64,000 nt of DNA, taken from contig NZ_KK211100.1 of NCBI RefSeq assembly GCF_000620305.1, positions 238,467-302,466 of the forward strand. Direction: 5' to 3'. The notes beneath the pieces are model-generated. The model made no database searches and was not told the DNA's origin. It saw only the letters and a list, made by a program, of their open reading frames with translations. This document shows positions 36,434 to 45,278 of the stretch, piece after piece (the first letter of the stretch is position 1; each line of letters opens with the position of its first letter). The stretch comes from Desulfitibacter alkalitolerans DSM 16504 (GTDB lineage Bacteria > Bacillota > DSM-16504 > Desulfitibacterales > Desulfitibacteraceae). A program made the position numbers and the translations under genes.

Positions 36434-39208
36434 TTAAATTGTTTCTATAACATCAAGGCATCTTGGACACAATAGTTCATCCTCCCTGGTCTGGGATTTA
36501 TCACTATATTTCCAGCACCTTTCACATTTATCCCCTGTTGCTTTGTCTACTAAAATAACTGCTTCAACCTCATCTGATTTGTATGCATCAGCAGGCATAT
36601 TGTCTGTCATGGGACTAACCTCAGCACTAGAGACAATAAATATCTGGTCTAAAGGCTCTGACACATTATCAAGAACCTGAAGGAAATCCTGATTTGTGTA
36701 AATATGAATACTAGCGTCAAGTGAATGACCAATGGTCTTTTTTTGCCTTGCCAATTCCAGGGCCTTTGAAACCTCTTCACGCAGATTAAGTATTTTATCC
36801 CATTTTGCTTCTAAATCAGCATCTAAATAGCTTTCATTTACCTCTGGGTATTCTGCCAATTGGACACTTATTGGATCATCCTTCTTTTTAGGCATGTAGC
36901 TCCACACCTCTTCAGTTGTAAAGGCCAGTACAGGCATCAAAATCTTTACAAGAGATGTTAGTATTTCATAAATAACTGTTTGACTTGACCTTCTCAAGCT
37001 GTGATCTGCTGGCATTGTATACAACCTATCCTTACAAATATCCAAATAGAAGGCACTCATATCAATAACACAGAAATTATGAACACTATGATACACAACA
37101 TGAAACTCATATTTCTTGTATGCCTTTGTCACCCTATCAATTAGCTTATGGAGCTTAAGCAGTGCCCACTTGTCTATCTCTGAAAGACTTTCGTATGGGA
37201 CAATATGACTTTCTGGTTCAAAGTCATACAAGTTGCTCAAAAGAAAACGAAAGGTGTTCCTAATTTTTCTATAGGACTCCGTCATTTGCTTCATAATACC
37301 GGGAGAAGCAGCAACGTCACGCCTGTAATCAGCAGATGATACCCACAGCCTTAAAATGTCCGCTCCCATTTGCTCTATAACCTCTAATGGGTCCACACCA
37401 TTACCCAGGGACTTGGACATCTTCCTGCCCTTTTCATCTACCACATAGCCATGGGTCAACACCTGTCTATAGGGGGCAGTCCCCCTGGTTGCTACAGCAG
37501 TTGAAAGAGAAGAATTAAACCATCCCCTGTGCTGATCACTGCCCTCCAGATACATATCTGCCGGCCATCTAAGGTCAGGGTGAGCAGCACATACAGCTTC
37601 ATGACTAGAACCAGAATCAAACCACACATCCATAATATCAGTTTCCTTCTCAAACCCTTGAGCATTGCAATGGGGACATTTAAAGTCTTCCGGCAGTAAT
37701 TCCTCTGGACTTCTTTCAAACCATACATTAGATCCATGTTCTTTAAAAAGCTTTTCAATATGAGCAATGGTCTCATCATTGATAATTTCTTTTTTGCAGT
37801 CAGAGCAAAATAAGATTGGAATGGGCACTCCCCAGGTTCTCTGCCTTGAAATACACCAATCACTTCTGTCTGCCACCATATTATATATTCTTTCCTCACC
37901 CCAGGCTGGAATCCATTCAACCTCTCTAATTGCTTTAAGGGCTGCATCTCTAAAACCATCTATTGAGGCAAACCACTGTTCAGTAGCTCTAAAGATAACA
38001 GGAAATTTACATCTCCAGCAGTGAGGATATTGATGCTTGGTAAACTCCAGGTGGAATAGATAGCCCTTATCCTCCAGCTCTTTTGTTATTTCTTTATTTG
38101 CCTTATCATAATACATTCCTGCAAACTGTACAGCCTCCTCTGTAAAGACTCCCTTATCATTTAATGGAGAAATTACAGGCAGGCTATACCTCTGGCCCAC
38201 TGCATAATCATCAAGACCATGCCCAGGAGCAGTATGAACACAGCCAGTACCCTGTTCTAAAGTCACATGTTCTCCTAATATGACTATAGAATCTCTTTCC
38301 AGTAATGGATTAGCACACACGATGCCTTCTAACTCTTTCCCATGGAATTCTTGCAGAACCTTATATGCTAATTCTGCTTTTTCCATTACACCTTGAACAA
38401 GCTCTTTGGCTAAAAGGAACTTACCCTTTGAAGTATCTACAAGTACATATTTGAACTCTGGATGCACAGCTATTGCAACGTTAGCAGGTAGGGTCCAGGG
38501 AGTGGTGGTCCAGATCATTACATATGTGTTATCCCCTGGAACAATACCCTTCCCATCCTTAACAGGAAAATTTACAAAAATGGAGGGAGATTTCTTTTCG
38601 CCATACTCTACTTCTGCTTCAGCCAGGGCAGTTTGGCAGTCAGTACACCAGTAAACTGGTTTTAAACCTTTATAAATATAGCCCTTTTTTGCCATTTCAC
38701 CAAATACTCTAATTTGGACAGCCTCATATTCTGGAGCTAGTGTTAGATATGGCTTATACCAGTCCCCTCGCACACCCAACCTCATAAACTGTTCTCTTTG
38801 AACATCAACATATTTTAATGCATAGTCTCTACAGTGATTCCTGAATTCAACAACGCCAATCTTACTCCTATCAAGGCCTAAGTTCTTGATGGCCTGCTGT
38901 TCAATGGGCAGACCATGGGTATCCCAGCCAGGCACATAAGGCGCATCATATCCAGACATTGAATAATATTTGACGATAAAATCCTTAAGGATTTTGTTTA
39001 ACGTGGTTCCTAAATGTATGCCACCATTAGCATAGGGAGGACCATCATGAAGGATAAATTTAGGCTTGTTTTTATTTTTTTCCTGGACCTTCTCATAAAT
39101 ATTCTGTTCCTCCCAAAACTTCAGATACTCAGCCTCCCTTTTGGGCAGGTTAGCACGCATGGGAAAATCTGTTTTTGGTAAATTTAAAGTTTCATCAAAT
39201 TTTGCCAT
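36434..39208 (-). CDS. ileS: Isoleucyl-tRNA synthetase
   Basis: Class I aminoacyl-tRNA synthetase charging tRNA-Ile. The HIGH-like motif is PPYANGGIHLGTTLNK near residues 57-72, the editing domain (WTTTPWTLPANVA) lies near 232, and KMSKSLGNGVDP is near 597. The C-terminal zinc-binding tail CERCWKYS ... LLCPRC near 896-916 marks the bacterial type that carries zinc. Length is 924 residues. Expression is under a T-box leader with an Ile specifier. Confidence 0.97.
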   Translation of the reverse strand: MAKFDETLNLPKTDFPMRANLPKREAEYLKFWEEQNIYEKVQEKNKNKPKFILHDGPPYANGGIHLGTTLNKILKDFIVKYYSMSGYDAPYVPGWDTHGLPIEQQAIKNLGLDRSKIGVVEFRNHCRDYALKYVDVQREQFMRLGVRGDWYKPYLTLAPEYEAVQIRVFGEMAKKGYIYKGLKPVYWCTDCQTALAEAEVEYGEKKSPSIFVNFPVKDGKGIVPGDNTYVMIWTTTPWTLPANVAIAVHPEFKYVLVDTSKGKFLLAKELVQGVMEKAELAYKVLQEFHGKELEGIVCANPLLERDSIVILGEHVTLEQGTGCVHTAPGHGLDDYAVGQRYSLPVISPLNDKGVFTEEAVQFAGMYYDKANKEITKELEDKGYLFHLEFTKHQYPHCWRCKFPVIFRATEQWFASIDGFRDAALKAIREVEWIPAWGEERIYNMVADRSDWCISRQRTWGVPIPILFCSDCKKEIINDETIAHIEKLFKEHGSNVWFERSPEELLPEDFKCPHCNAQGFEKETDIMDVWFDSGSSHEAVCAAHPDLRWPADMYLEGSDQHRGWFNSSLSTAVATRGTAPYRQVLTHGYVVDEKGRKMSKSLGNGVDPLEVIEQMGADILRLWVSSADYRRDVAASPGIMKQMTESYRKIRNTFRFLLSNLYDFEPESHIVPYESLSEIDKWALLKLHKLIDRVTKAYKKYEFHVVYHSVHNFCVIDMSAFYLDICKDRLYTMPADHSLRRSSQTVIYEILTSLVKILMPVLAFTTEEVWSYMPKKKDDPISVQLAEYPEVNESYLDADLEAKWDKILNLREEVSKALELARQKKTIGHSLDASIHIYTNQDFLQVLDNVSEPLDQIFIVSSAEVSPMTDNMPADAYKSDEVEAVILVDKATGDKCERCWKYSDKSQTREDELLCPRCLDVIETI

Positions 39209-39246
39209 TATTACAAATCACCTCTATATATTTAGTTATTTCATCA

Positions 39247-39490
39247 AATAAATAAAATCCCTCATCATTATTAAGGACGAGAGATTCCCGCGGTACCACC
39301 TTACTAGGTATTAAAACTCTAAATACTAATACCCTCTTTCTAGCAGTTAAGTAACGGCAAACTAACCGCCCCTTCCTACTTAGATTTCAAAAGGGGTGTT
39401 CACAGGTGATTTTCAATAGTATTTTTTCTGGCTTTCACCCTCCCAGAATCGCTGTTAAAAAATATATTACTATTTACTCTCCTGATCATC
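39247..39490 (-). ncRNA. T-box leader of ileS (Ile specifier ATC)
   Basis: On the minus strand the AGGAGAGTA stem I block is followed by a specifier loop AAAATCACC with ATC at 39408-39410. The T-box sequence AAGGTGGTACCGCGG lies at 39289-39303. A 10-bp terminator stem (39257-39266 pairing with 39276-39285) is followed by a T-rich tract. Uncharged tRNA-Ile is expected to stabilise the antiterminator and raise ileS transcription. Confidence 0.95.
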
Positions 39491-39541
39491 ACATAACACC
39501 ATCTATGCTGTTTTAACTATGAGGATTAATATTTGCAATAA

Positions 39542-39569
39542 ATTATACCACAACTTAATTTTTAGTCAA
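39542..39569 (-). promoter_or_regulatory. Sigma-A promoter of the T-box/ileS unit
   Basis: TTGACT and TATAAT with a 16-base spacer. The -35 overlaps the divIVA stop codon. Confidence 0.7.
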
Positions 39570-40089
39570 CTTTTTGTTCGTTAGTTTGTTGTTTAGCTGC
39601 GTTTTCCCTGGCACTTGCTGCATCCCCATCCTGTGGTATTGACGTAGATGCATCATCCTTTATCATGCGGTATTGTGTTTCAAGGAGGGATAAAATCTTT
39701 AATTTATAGCTGTTAAACTGATTAATGAGACCTTGAAGCTCTTCTTCCTTCTCCTGAACCTTTTTCTGAGCTTCCTCAATCATTCTCTTGGCTTTTAAAT
39801 CTGCTTCTTGAATTATGAGCTTTGCTTCTCTTCCGGCAGTTTCTTTTAAAGTATCGGCAGTTTTTTGAGCTATTACAAGGGTAGCAGACAAATTATTTTC
39901 AATATTTTTATATTTGCCAATATCATCCTCTAACCTCTTAAGCTCTTCCTTGATTACTTGATTTTCTTTATAGATTTTTTCATAATCCATAAGAATCTTG
40001 TTCAAAAAGCTGTCCACTTCACTCTGACTGTAGCCCCTAAAAACAACTCTAAACTCAGCATTTTGAATATCCAAAGGTGTAATAGCCAT
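39562..40089 (-). CDS. divIVA: DivIVA domain cell-division protein
   Basis: Coiled-coil protein that senses negative membrane curvature and organises poles and septa. The N-terminal membrane-binding DivIVA block MAITPLDIQNAEFRVVFRGYSQSEVDSFLNKI is followed by coiled coil from residue 30 to 140 rich in Glu and Lys, and a low-complexity tail. Length is 175 residues. It lies between ylmH and ileS, the conserved Firmicutes order. Confidence 0.95.
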   Translation of the reverse strand: MAITPLDIQNAEFRVVFRGYSQSEVDSFLNKILMDYEKIYKENQVIKEELKRLEDDIGKYKNIENNLSATLVIAQKTADTLKETAGREAKLIIQEADLKAKRMIEEAQKKVQEKEEELQGLINQFNSYKLKILSLLETQYRMIKDDASTSIPQDGDAASARENAAKQQTNEQKVD

Positions 40090-40103
40090 TTATAATCCCC
40101 CCA

Positions 40104-40916
40104 TCAGACATAAGCACCAATTTTTAAAGCTATTCTATCCTTTTTAGTAGTTCCCAGAACCTCCATTACTATAATCCGCCCCTTTCCCTGAACTGACAGT
40201 ATGTCCCCTTCATTAATTTGATAATCAACCCGCGTCATGGGCTGCCAGTTTACCTTAACCCTATCTTTTTTAACCAGCTCAGCAGATTTGGATCTGGACA
40301 AGAAGAACCCAGCACTTAATACTGCGTCTAACCTCATTGAAGTTACAGTGGCCCTGATTTCTTTGAGAGATTCTCGAGGCAGCATGAGAGACTCAATTCT
40401 TTTTTCCTCACCAACCACAGGCACTGGGCCAATTGATCTCATGTTAGAAATAAGATACCCAGTTACTTTACTATCTGCTAGTACTTGAACCAGATTTTCA
40501 TTAACAAAAATATCTCCCAGCTTGTCCCTTTTAATACCAGACGCCAGTAGTGCCCCTAAAACATGTCTGTGGCTGTTTTCAAAGAATTTAAAGCTGCCTT
40601 GAAAGCAAATAAGGGAAATTTGGAACTCTCTTTTATCTATTTCAAGGTATTCGGGAAAAATATATAGCTTTTTTCTTTCTGCACCCTGGTAACCACCCCA
40701 TGTAAGAAACTTTATCTCTTGTATTCCCTGTAGAATGCTTGAAGCTGTATTTATAGTAAAGGGGTCAAAGAAGTCACTTACTTGAAGTTGTGATTTCTTT
40801 TTACAGGCTTCCACCTTGTCTAAGATATGGTGCATTGCCCCCAGCTGTTCATTATCCCTAATATGGGATAAAATACGTTTTCTATCTAATAAGGAGCCCA
40901 ATGACAAAAACTTCAA
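40104..40916 (-). CDS. ylmH: YlmH/RqcP2 family S4-domain RNA-binding protein
   Basis: Ribosome-associated RNA-binding protein of the divisome cluster; in Bacillus subtilis YlmH can act in ribosome quality control alongside RqcH. An N-terminal RRM-like YlmH domain (FLTWGGYQGAERKKLYIFPEY near residue 89) precedes the S4 domain at about 182-240 (RLDAVLSAGFFLSRSKSAELVKKDRVKVNW). Length is up to 270 residues. The start is uncertain: TTG at 40916 or 40907, both inside the 3' end of yggT without a clear ribosome-binding site, suggesting translational coupling. Confidence 0.85.
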   Translation of the reverse strand: MKFLSLGSLLDRKRILSHIRDNEQLGAMHHILDKVEACKKKSQLQVSDFFDPFTINTASSILQGIQEIKFLTWGGYQGAERKKLYIFPEYLEIDKREFQISLICFQGSFKFFENSHRHVLGALLASGIKRDKLGDIFVNENLVQVLADSKVTGYLISNMRSIGPVPVVGEEKRIESLMLPRESLKEIRATVTSMRLDAVLSAGFFLSRSKSAELVKKDRVKVNWQPMTRVDYQINEGDILSVQGKGRIIVMEVLGTTKKDRIALKIGAYV

Positions 40917-41139
40917 TCATTTTAATTAACATAAGGGCTATAATAGGTGAAAAATCTAAGGGCAATGATCCTCTTGGTATTAATCTTCTAATTGGAGCTA
41001 GAATTGGCTCAGTTATTTCATAAATAAAGTTTACAAGGGTGTTGTTGGGATTTCCTATTGGTATCCACGATAAGATTACTCTAGCTATAACTAGAAAATA
41101 TAAGACACGAAAAGCTATGATTATAAAGTCTACCAGCAT
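40882..41139 (-). CDS. yggT: YggT family integral membrane protein
   Basis: Short protein with two membrane segments at about residues 3-23 and 62-82 and the family motif ILSWIPIGNPNNTLVNFIYEITEPILAPIRRLIP. Length is 85 residues. YlmG homologue; implicated in nucleoid or septum placement in other bacteria but mechanism unknown. It overlaps ylmH by about 35 bases and follows sepF. Confidence 0.9.
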   Translation of the reverse strand: MLVDFIIIAFRVLYFLVIARVILSWIPIGNPNNTLVNFIYEITEPILAPIRRLIPRGSLPLDFSPIIALMLIKMIEVFVIGLLIR

Positions 41140-41153
41140 TTATCAAACAACTC

Positions 41154-41612
41154 CTAACTTTCACTAGTTTTATTCCATGCAAGATACTCGCCCTTTACAG
41201 GGGCATCCTTTACCTCTGTAAGATTAACCACGCTAAAGCTCTGGGGCAGAACTATGACAATATTAGAATTTATTTTTTCCATGGATCCAGAAATTGCATA
41301 TGTAGTTCCACTTAAAAAGTCTAGAATTCTTTTTGCTAGATCCTTTTCAATTGATTCCATATTAACAATAACAGGTCTAAAGCTCCTTAAATGATCAGCT
41401 ATACTCTGCACCTGCTCATAGTTTTCTGGGCTAATATATACTATTTTAACAGGCTTATTTTGATGAATACTTATAATATTATTGTTATGTTTAATACTAT
41501 CTGCCTTATCTATAATAGGGTCTCCTGTGGATGATTTAACTGGCTTGTCCTCAGGTATTTCTTCAATTTCAAAACCTATCCAACTTAATAGCTTGTACCA
41601 GTATTTTTTCAT
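41154..41612 (-). CDS. sepF: Cell-division protein SepF
   Basis: FtsZ-associated protein that polymerises into rings and anchors FtsZ to the membrane. The N-terminus (MKKYWYKLLSWIGFEIEE) is a likely amphipathic membrane-binding helix. The C-terminal SepF domain at about residues 62-140 has KIVYISPENYEQVQSIADHLRSFRPVIVNMESIEKDLAKRILDFLSGTTYAISG. Length is 152 residues. ATG preceded by AGGGGGT. Confidence 0.94.
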   Translation of the reverse strand: MKKYWYKLLSWIGFEIEEIPEDKPVKSSTGDPIIDKADSIKHNNNIISIHQNKPVKIVYISPENYEQVQSIADHLRSFRPVIVNMESIEKDLAKRILDFLSGTTYAISGSMEKINSNIVIVLPQSFSVVNLTEVKDAPVKGEYLAWNKTSES

Positions 41613-41621
41613 ATTTACCCC

Positions 41622-42308
41622 CTATATATGACCAAAAATTTCAGAACCAATACGTACCATATTTGACCCCTCTTCCAGGGCTACTTGATAATCATTGCTC
41701 ATACCCATTGAAAGATACTTTAATTCGATTCCTGGTATATTAAGAGTGTCCAGCTTGTATTTAAGATTCCTTAATCCTTCAAAGACATGGCGAGTATCTT
41801 CAGGATCATCTTCAAATGGTGCCATTGTCATTAATCCCAGAACATTAATATGCTCCATCCTGGATAGCTTCACCAAAAAGCCTTCAACATTTTTGGGGGA
41901 CATGCCAAATTTACTGATTTCTCCTGAAACATTTACTTGAATAAGGCAATTAAACTTGTAATTAAAAAGCTTGCCCTGTTTATTTAGTTCGTTGGCCAGG
42001 CTTTCCCTGTCCAGGGAATGGATTAGTGACACCTTGTTAGTCAAATATTTGACTTTATTTGATTGTAAATGGCCAATAATGTGCCAGTTAACTTTCTCAT
42101 TAATGCTTGCATGCTTTTTCAAAAAATCCTGGACCCGGTTTTCGCCAATATCCTGTATTCCATATTGAATTACCTGGCTTATAACATCTGCAGATACAGT
42201 CTTTGTTACTACTACTAATTTAATTTGCTCTGGTGAATTTCCTCCTTTAGCTGCACTTTTTTTTATTTTCTCTCTAACCTGCTCAATTCTTTCCAGTAAA
42301 TTGTTCAA
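41622..42308 (-). CDS. yggS: YggS/PLPBP family pyridoxal phosphate-binding protein
   Basis: PLP homeostasis protein of the alanine-racemase-like fold; no racemase activity in characterised members. The PLP lysine is in KLVVVTKTV near residue 35; other blocks are IGENRVQDF, WHIIGHLQSNKVKYL near 75 and LSMGMSNDYQVALEEGSNMVRIGSEIFG at the C-terminus. Length is 228 residues. TTG start after AGAGG. Neighbour of sepF in many Firmicutes. Confidence 0.95.
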   Translation of the reverse strand: MNNLLERIEQVREKIKKSAAKGGNSPEQIKLVVVTKTVSADVISQVIQYGIQDIGENRVQDFLKKHASINEKVNWHIIGHLQSNKVKYLTNKVSLIHSLDRESLANELNKQGKLFNYKFNCLIQVNVSGEISKFGMSPKNVEGFLVKLSRMEHINVLGLMTMAPFEDDPEDTRHVFEGLRNLKYKLDTLNIPGIELKYLSMGMSNDYQVALEEGSNMVRIGSEIFGHI

Positions 42309-42391
42309 AAAGAACCTCTCCCATTATTTATTGAAGGATTAATTTGAAATACCTTAAAAGTTTCGTCAAAAATTGCCAAAATCCTGCTTAT

Positions 42392-43351
42392 TTACAACAC
42401 TTGTGGATTAATTACTACCGGATAGCCGGGATCCTCAAGCATGATCAGAGCTTTGTCTGAAAGGTTTCTTAGGATATCCACACTCACCCAATCATATGAA
42501 GCATGGGTTTGAATGAATACTCCTGGCTCATCTTCTATATATACTATTGCTTGTTTTGAAACCAGGTAGCCCTCTTGCCTGTCTAAAACAAGAGTAAACC
42601 TTTCCTTACGAATATTATAAAAATCTTCCTTACGATCTAACACTCTGCCAAAACAAAAAACATCTTTTCCTGAAAGCCCCATGTTTGTAGTACTGATTCT
42701 ATATTCATTCCTATCATTTTTTAATATCAGGGGCATGTCCTTTAATTCCAAAAGCTCAAAGCCATGTTTTATTACATACTCCTGGGGAAAATACAGTATG
42801 AAGTTTACATCAGAAAAGGGGTTAATAATCTTGAGTACTGGGGCTCCTTCTTCAACAAGTTCTCCCTCATTCTTATACTCCCTATATTGACCAAAATCCT
42901 TTTTTTTAAGCTCTAGAAGGTCTAATTCGCCAATTTGCTTTCCCTTGAACACCTCTTCAAAACCATCAGTATAAAAGCTTAATACTCCTGCATTACTGGT
43001 AGTAATTGGGGTATGCTTAAGATTCCCCTGAAAGGTTTGAGTTGTTAAGGTTGCTACATGTTGATTAACCCTGACCCTTTCTCCTTCACTTAAATCTTCA
43101 AAGGATATATGACCCTTATTGGGAGATCTAATTAACATTTCATCACGAATAAATATAACCTCAGCAGGAAACTCTGTTGAAATTACCTTTAGTTCAAGGT
43201 TTACTGTCTTTACAGCTTTGCTTGAAATAGACCAAATACCTTTAATGAGAAATAGTAATATCAATAAAACAGCCAGGTATATCCAGCCTTTTTTAATCCT
43301 TGACTTCTTTTTTTGAGGTTGGGGTATATATGCTATTTTGGTGGACAACAC
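42392..43351 (-). CDS. HlyD-like membrane-anchored protein of unknown role
   Basis: An N-terminal membrane anchor (WIYLAVLLILLFLIKGIWSI, about residues 27-46) precedes a domain resembling HlyD/biotinyl-lipoyl hairpins, with INPFSDVNFILYFPQEYV and EGERVRVNQHVATLTT as possible barrel strands. No ABC transporter or outer-membrane partner is adjacent. Length is 319 residues. It sits between pgeF and yggS in the cell-wall cluster, so an envelope role is plausible but unproven. GTG or TTG start; the stop of pgeF is one base upstream. Confidence 0.75.
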   Translation of the reverse strand: MLSTKIAYIPQPQKKKSRIKKGWIYLAVLLILLFLIKGIWSISSKAVKTVNLELKVISTEFPAEVIFIRDEMLIRSPNKGHISFEDLSEGERVRVNQHVATLTTQTFQGNLKHTPITTSNAGVLSFYTDGFEEVFKGKQIGELDLLELKKKDFGQYREYKNEGELVEEGAPVLKIINPFSDVNFILYFPQEYVIKHGFELLELKDMPLILKNDRNEYRISTTNMGLSGKDVFCFGRVLDRKEDFYNIRKERFTLVLDRQEGYLVSKQAIVYIEDEPGVFIQTHASYDWVSVDILRNLSDKALIMLEDPGYPVVINPQVL

Positions 43352-43352
43352 A

Positions 43353-44174
43353 TCACCTACTAAGCCCTATTACTGCAGCCATTCTCCCTGTTTCTCCCTT
43401 ATCACGCCGATGGGAGAAAAAGTATTCTTGACTGCAATGGGTACATAATTTACTTATATAAATATTTATATCTAGCAGGCCAGATTCCTGCAGGGATATC
43501 CTATTTGCCTCCCATAAATTTAAAAAGGCTTTTTCCTCATCTCCTTTTATTATGGAGGAGAAATTTGGATACGCCCTTTTCATGGGCTGTAATACCCTAT
43601 CATCCACCTCATAACAGCAAGGCCCAATGGATGGACCTATGACAGCAATACAGTCCTTTGGATTGGCTCCAAAGTTTTTATGCAATTCATTAACAATCCT
43701 TGCTCCGATTTTTAACATGGTACCCTTCCATCCAGCATGAGCTATGCCTATGGAATTGGTCTGGGGGTCAAAAAAATATAAGGGGACACAATCGGCATAA
43801 TAGGTGGTCAGCAGAATCCCCGGCTTATTTGTAACCATCCCATCAGCAGAAGCTAGGAAGTCATCATAATTAAACATACCTCTACCTTTATCGCTTTCAT
43901 TTACAACAATAACCCTATTGCCATGAACTTGATCTAGAGCTACTGAATCCTCTAATGAGTACCCTAAAGTATTGACAAATCGCTTGCGATTTTCTATTAC
44001 AGAGGCTTTTTTATCCTTTACGTGGAGACCCAAATTTAATGTGTCATAGGGTACTAGGCTTGTACCTCCTTTCCTGGTGGAGAAACCATGAACTATTCCA
44101 TGAAATTTGTTTAAAGGTTCAAAGGTATAGTAAAAAAGGTCTGCTTTTTCTTCTAAAAGATATATGAGACACAC
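43353..44174 (-). CDS. pgeF: Peptidoglycan editing factor PgeF (YfiH/YlmD, multicopper-type fold)
   Basis: Hydrolase that removes wrongly incorporated L-Ser from peptidoglycan precursors in characterised homologues; the fold also shows purine nucleosidase activity in some relatives. Conserved metal and catalytic motifs are HGFSTRKGG near residue 31, DQVHGNRV near 82, TTYYADCVPLYFFDP near 125, GIAHAGWKGT near 144 and GPSIGPCCYEV near 183. Length is about 273 residues. The GTG at 44174 used here is inside the Shine-Dalgarno; ATA at 44165, eight bases after AAAGGAGG, is better spaced and would give MYLLEEKADLFYYTF. Confidence 0.93.
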   Translation of the reverse strand: MCLIYLLEEKADLFYYTFEPLNKFHGIVHGFSTRKGGTSLVPYDTLNLGLHVKDKKASVIENRKRFVNTLGYSLEDSVALDQVHGNRVIVVNESDKGRGMFNYDDFLASADGMVTNKPGILLTTYYADCVPLYFFDPQTNSIGIAHAGWKGTMLKIGARIVNELHKNFGANPKDCIAVIGPSIGPCCYEVDDRVLQPMKRAYPNFSSIIKGDEEKAFLNLWEANRISLQESGLLDINIYISKLCTHCSQEYFFSHRRDKGETGRMAAVIGLSR

Positions 44175-44200
44175 CTCCTTTGGTGTTGCTTATAAATGAA

Positions 44201-44230
44201 ATTATATATGCAGGGCACTAGTTTCGTCAA
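44201..44230 (-). promoter_or_regulatory. Promoter of pgeF with a possible Spo0A box
   Basis: TTGACG and TATAAT are separated by 18 bases. The -35 lies inside TTTGACGAAAC, which fits the TGNCGAA 0A-box pattern. An identical 11-mer occurs upstream of yggS at 42360-42370. Confidence 0.55.
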
Positions 44231-44258
44231 ATTAACCATGTTGTAATTAAATAACTTA

Positions 44259-44528
44259 TCAACAATTTTTATCTTCATGTTTAGGGTCTGTAAAGTTATG
44301 CATTTCCACAAGTATTACATCAATTCCAAGCTTTTTGATTCTATCCCATGGAACTACTATATCTTCATTTCTGCCAAAGAACTTAAAAAAGCTACCAGTG
44401 CCAGGTAATATTATGGACTTGATTCTTCCTCTTTCCAGATCAAGCTCAATATCCTTAATCTCACCCAGACGTCTTCCATCAACTATATTGATTACTTCCC
44501 GCATCCTCAGGTCTGAAATTTTCAACAA
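44259..44528 (-). CDS. YlmC/YmxH family PRC-barrel sporulation protein
   Basis: Small PRC-barrel protein. MLKISDLRMREVINIVDGRRLGEIKDIELDLERGRIKSIILPG matches the YlmC/YmxH family, which is conserved in spore formers; mechanism is unknown. Length is 89 residues. TTG start (one of two consecutive TTG codons) after GGGGGTG. It lies between the spoIIR terminator and pgeF. Confidence 0.88.
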   Translation of the reverse strand: MLKISDLRMREVINIVDGRRLGEIKDIELDLERGRIKSIILPGTGSFFKFFGRNEDIVVPWDRIKKLGIDVILVEMHNFTDPKHEDKNC

Positions 44529-44630
44529 TACTTACACCCCCATACTGGCTGACTATTTGTCCACTTTATTAACAAAAAAAACTTTCTATATCATGTATAT
44601 GCTTTTAAAATTTGAAAATGTACAGGGATA

Positions 44631-44655
44631 AAAAAAAAGAAGGAGAAATCCTCCT
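44631..44655 (-). terminator. Terminator after spoIIR
   Basis: AGGAG and CTCCT pair around GATTT on the minus strand and are followed by TCTTTTTTTTT, overlapping the spoIIR stop codon. Confidence 0.7.
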
Positions 44656-45256
44656 ATCTTAGCTTATCTTTTAAAACTTCTATAAATTTAAATTTGATTT
44701 GTACTGGTTTTTTATGTATATCCTTCTCCTCATCCATTCCCATTACAGGCATAGCCTTGTTTTGTGCAATACTATGTGTAATATCTATAAAGCACAAGGG
44801 AGGAAATAAGACACACCACCAGTTAGAACCCTTGCCTTCTCCAATAATAATCCTTAAGGATTCATATGTTCCGGCCGGCATAATAATGTCCCCATAAGCC
44901 CTTGTTGGGTAGTCAGTTTTACTCAGGATAGCTGCAGCCGGATAACTGTAACCCAAATTATTAATTTCTTCCTGGACAAGCTCCTCAAGTAAGGACAGGT
45001 TATTTAAGATATACTCTCTAGCTTCTTCCAATGATTTAGCCTTTTCAAGATCCGCCTCAATTTTATGTAATACTATATTTCTAATCTTGATCTTTAACTC
45101 CTGATCTTCATCAGTATCACTATTTGCAATTACATGAAACCTTATTAAGCTCTCATATTCTTTGTTTGAGGGCCCATCACTATTAAAGCTCCATGAAATG
45201 TTAAATAATGCCCCCAGGGCAAACGCAATTATCACAAAAAATATTACTCTCCTCAA
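44654..45256 (-). CDS. spoIIR: Stage II sporulation protein R
   Basis: Forespore-made signalling protein secreted into the intermembrane space, where it triggers SpoIIGA to cleave pro-sigma-E in the mother cell. A signal/anchor segment lies at the N-terminus (VIFFVIIAFALGALF). The hallmark RFHVIANSDTDEDQELKIKIR occurs near residues 42-62 and GEGKGSNWWCVLFPPLCFID near 150. Length is about 200 residues. TTG at 45256 is preferred over GTG at 45265 by spacing from GGGG. It is 22 bases from the sigG stop and likely cotranscribed with it. Confidence 0.94.
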   Translation of the reverse strand: MRRVIFFVIIAFALGALFNISWSFNSDGPSNKEYESLIRFHVIANSDTDEDQELKIKIRNIVLHKIEADLEKAKSLEEAREYILNNLSLLEELVQEEINNLGYSYPAAAILSKTDYPTRAYGDIIMPAGTYESLRIIIGEGKGSNWWCVLFPPLCFIDITHSIAQNKAMPVMGMDEEKDIHKKPVQIKFKFIEVLKDKLR

Positions 45257-45278
45257 ATAAAGCACCCCATTTAATTTT

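Noticed and set aside
37492-37959. A 155-residue frame inside ileS on the same strand
   Set aside because: It is a frame-shifted reading of the IleRS coding sequence with no start signal; the ileS frame is intact.
39247-39490. Possibility that the hairpins before ileS were a second riboswitch
   Set aside because: The AAGGTGGTACCGCGG T-box and the Ile specifier explain the whole leader.
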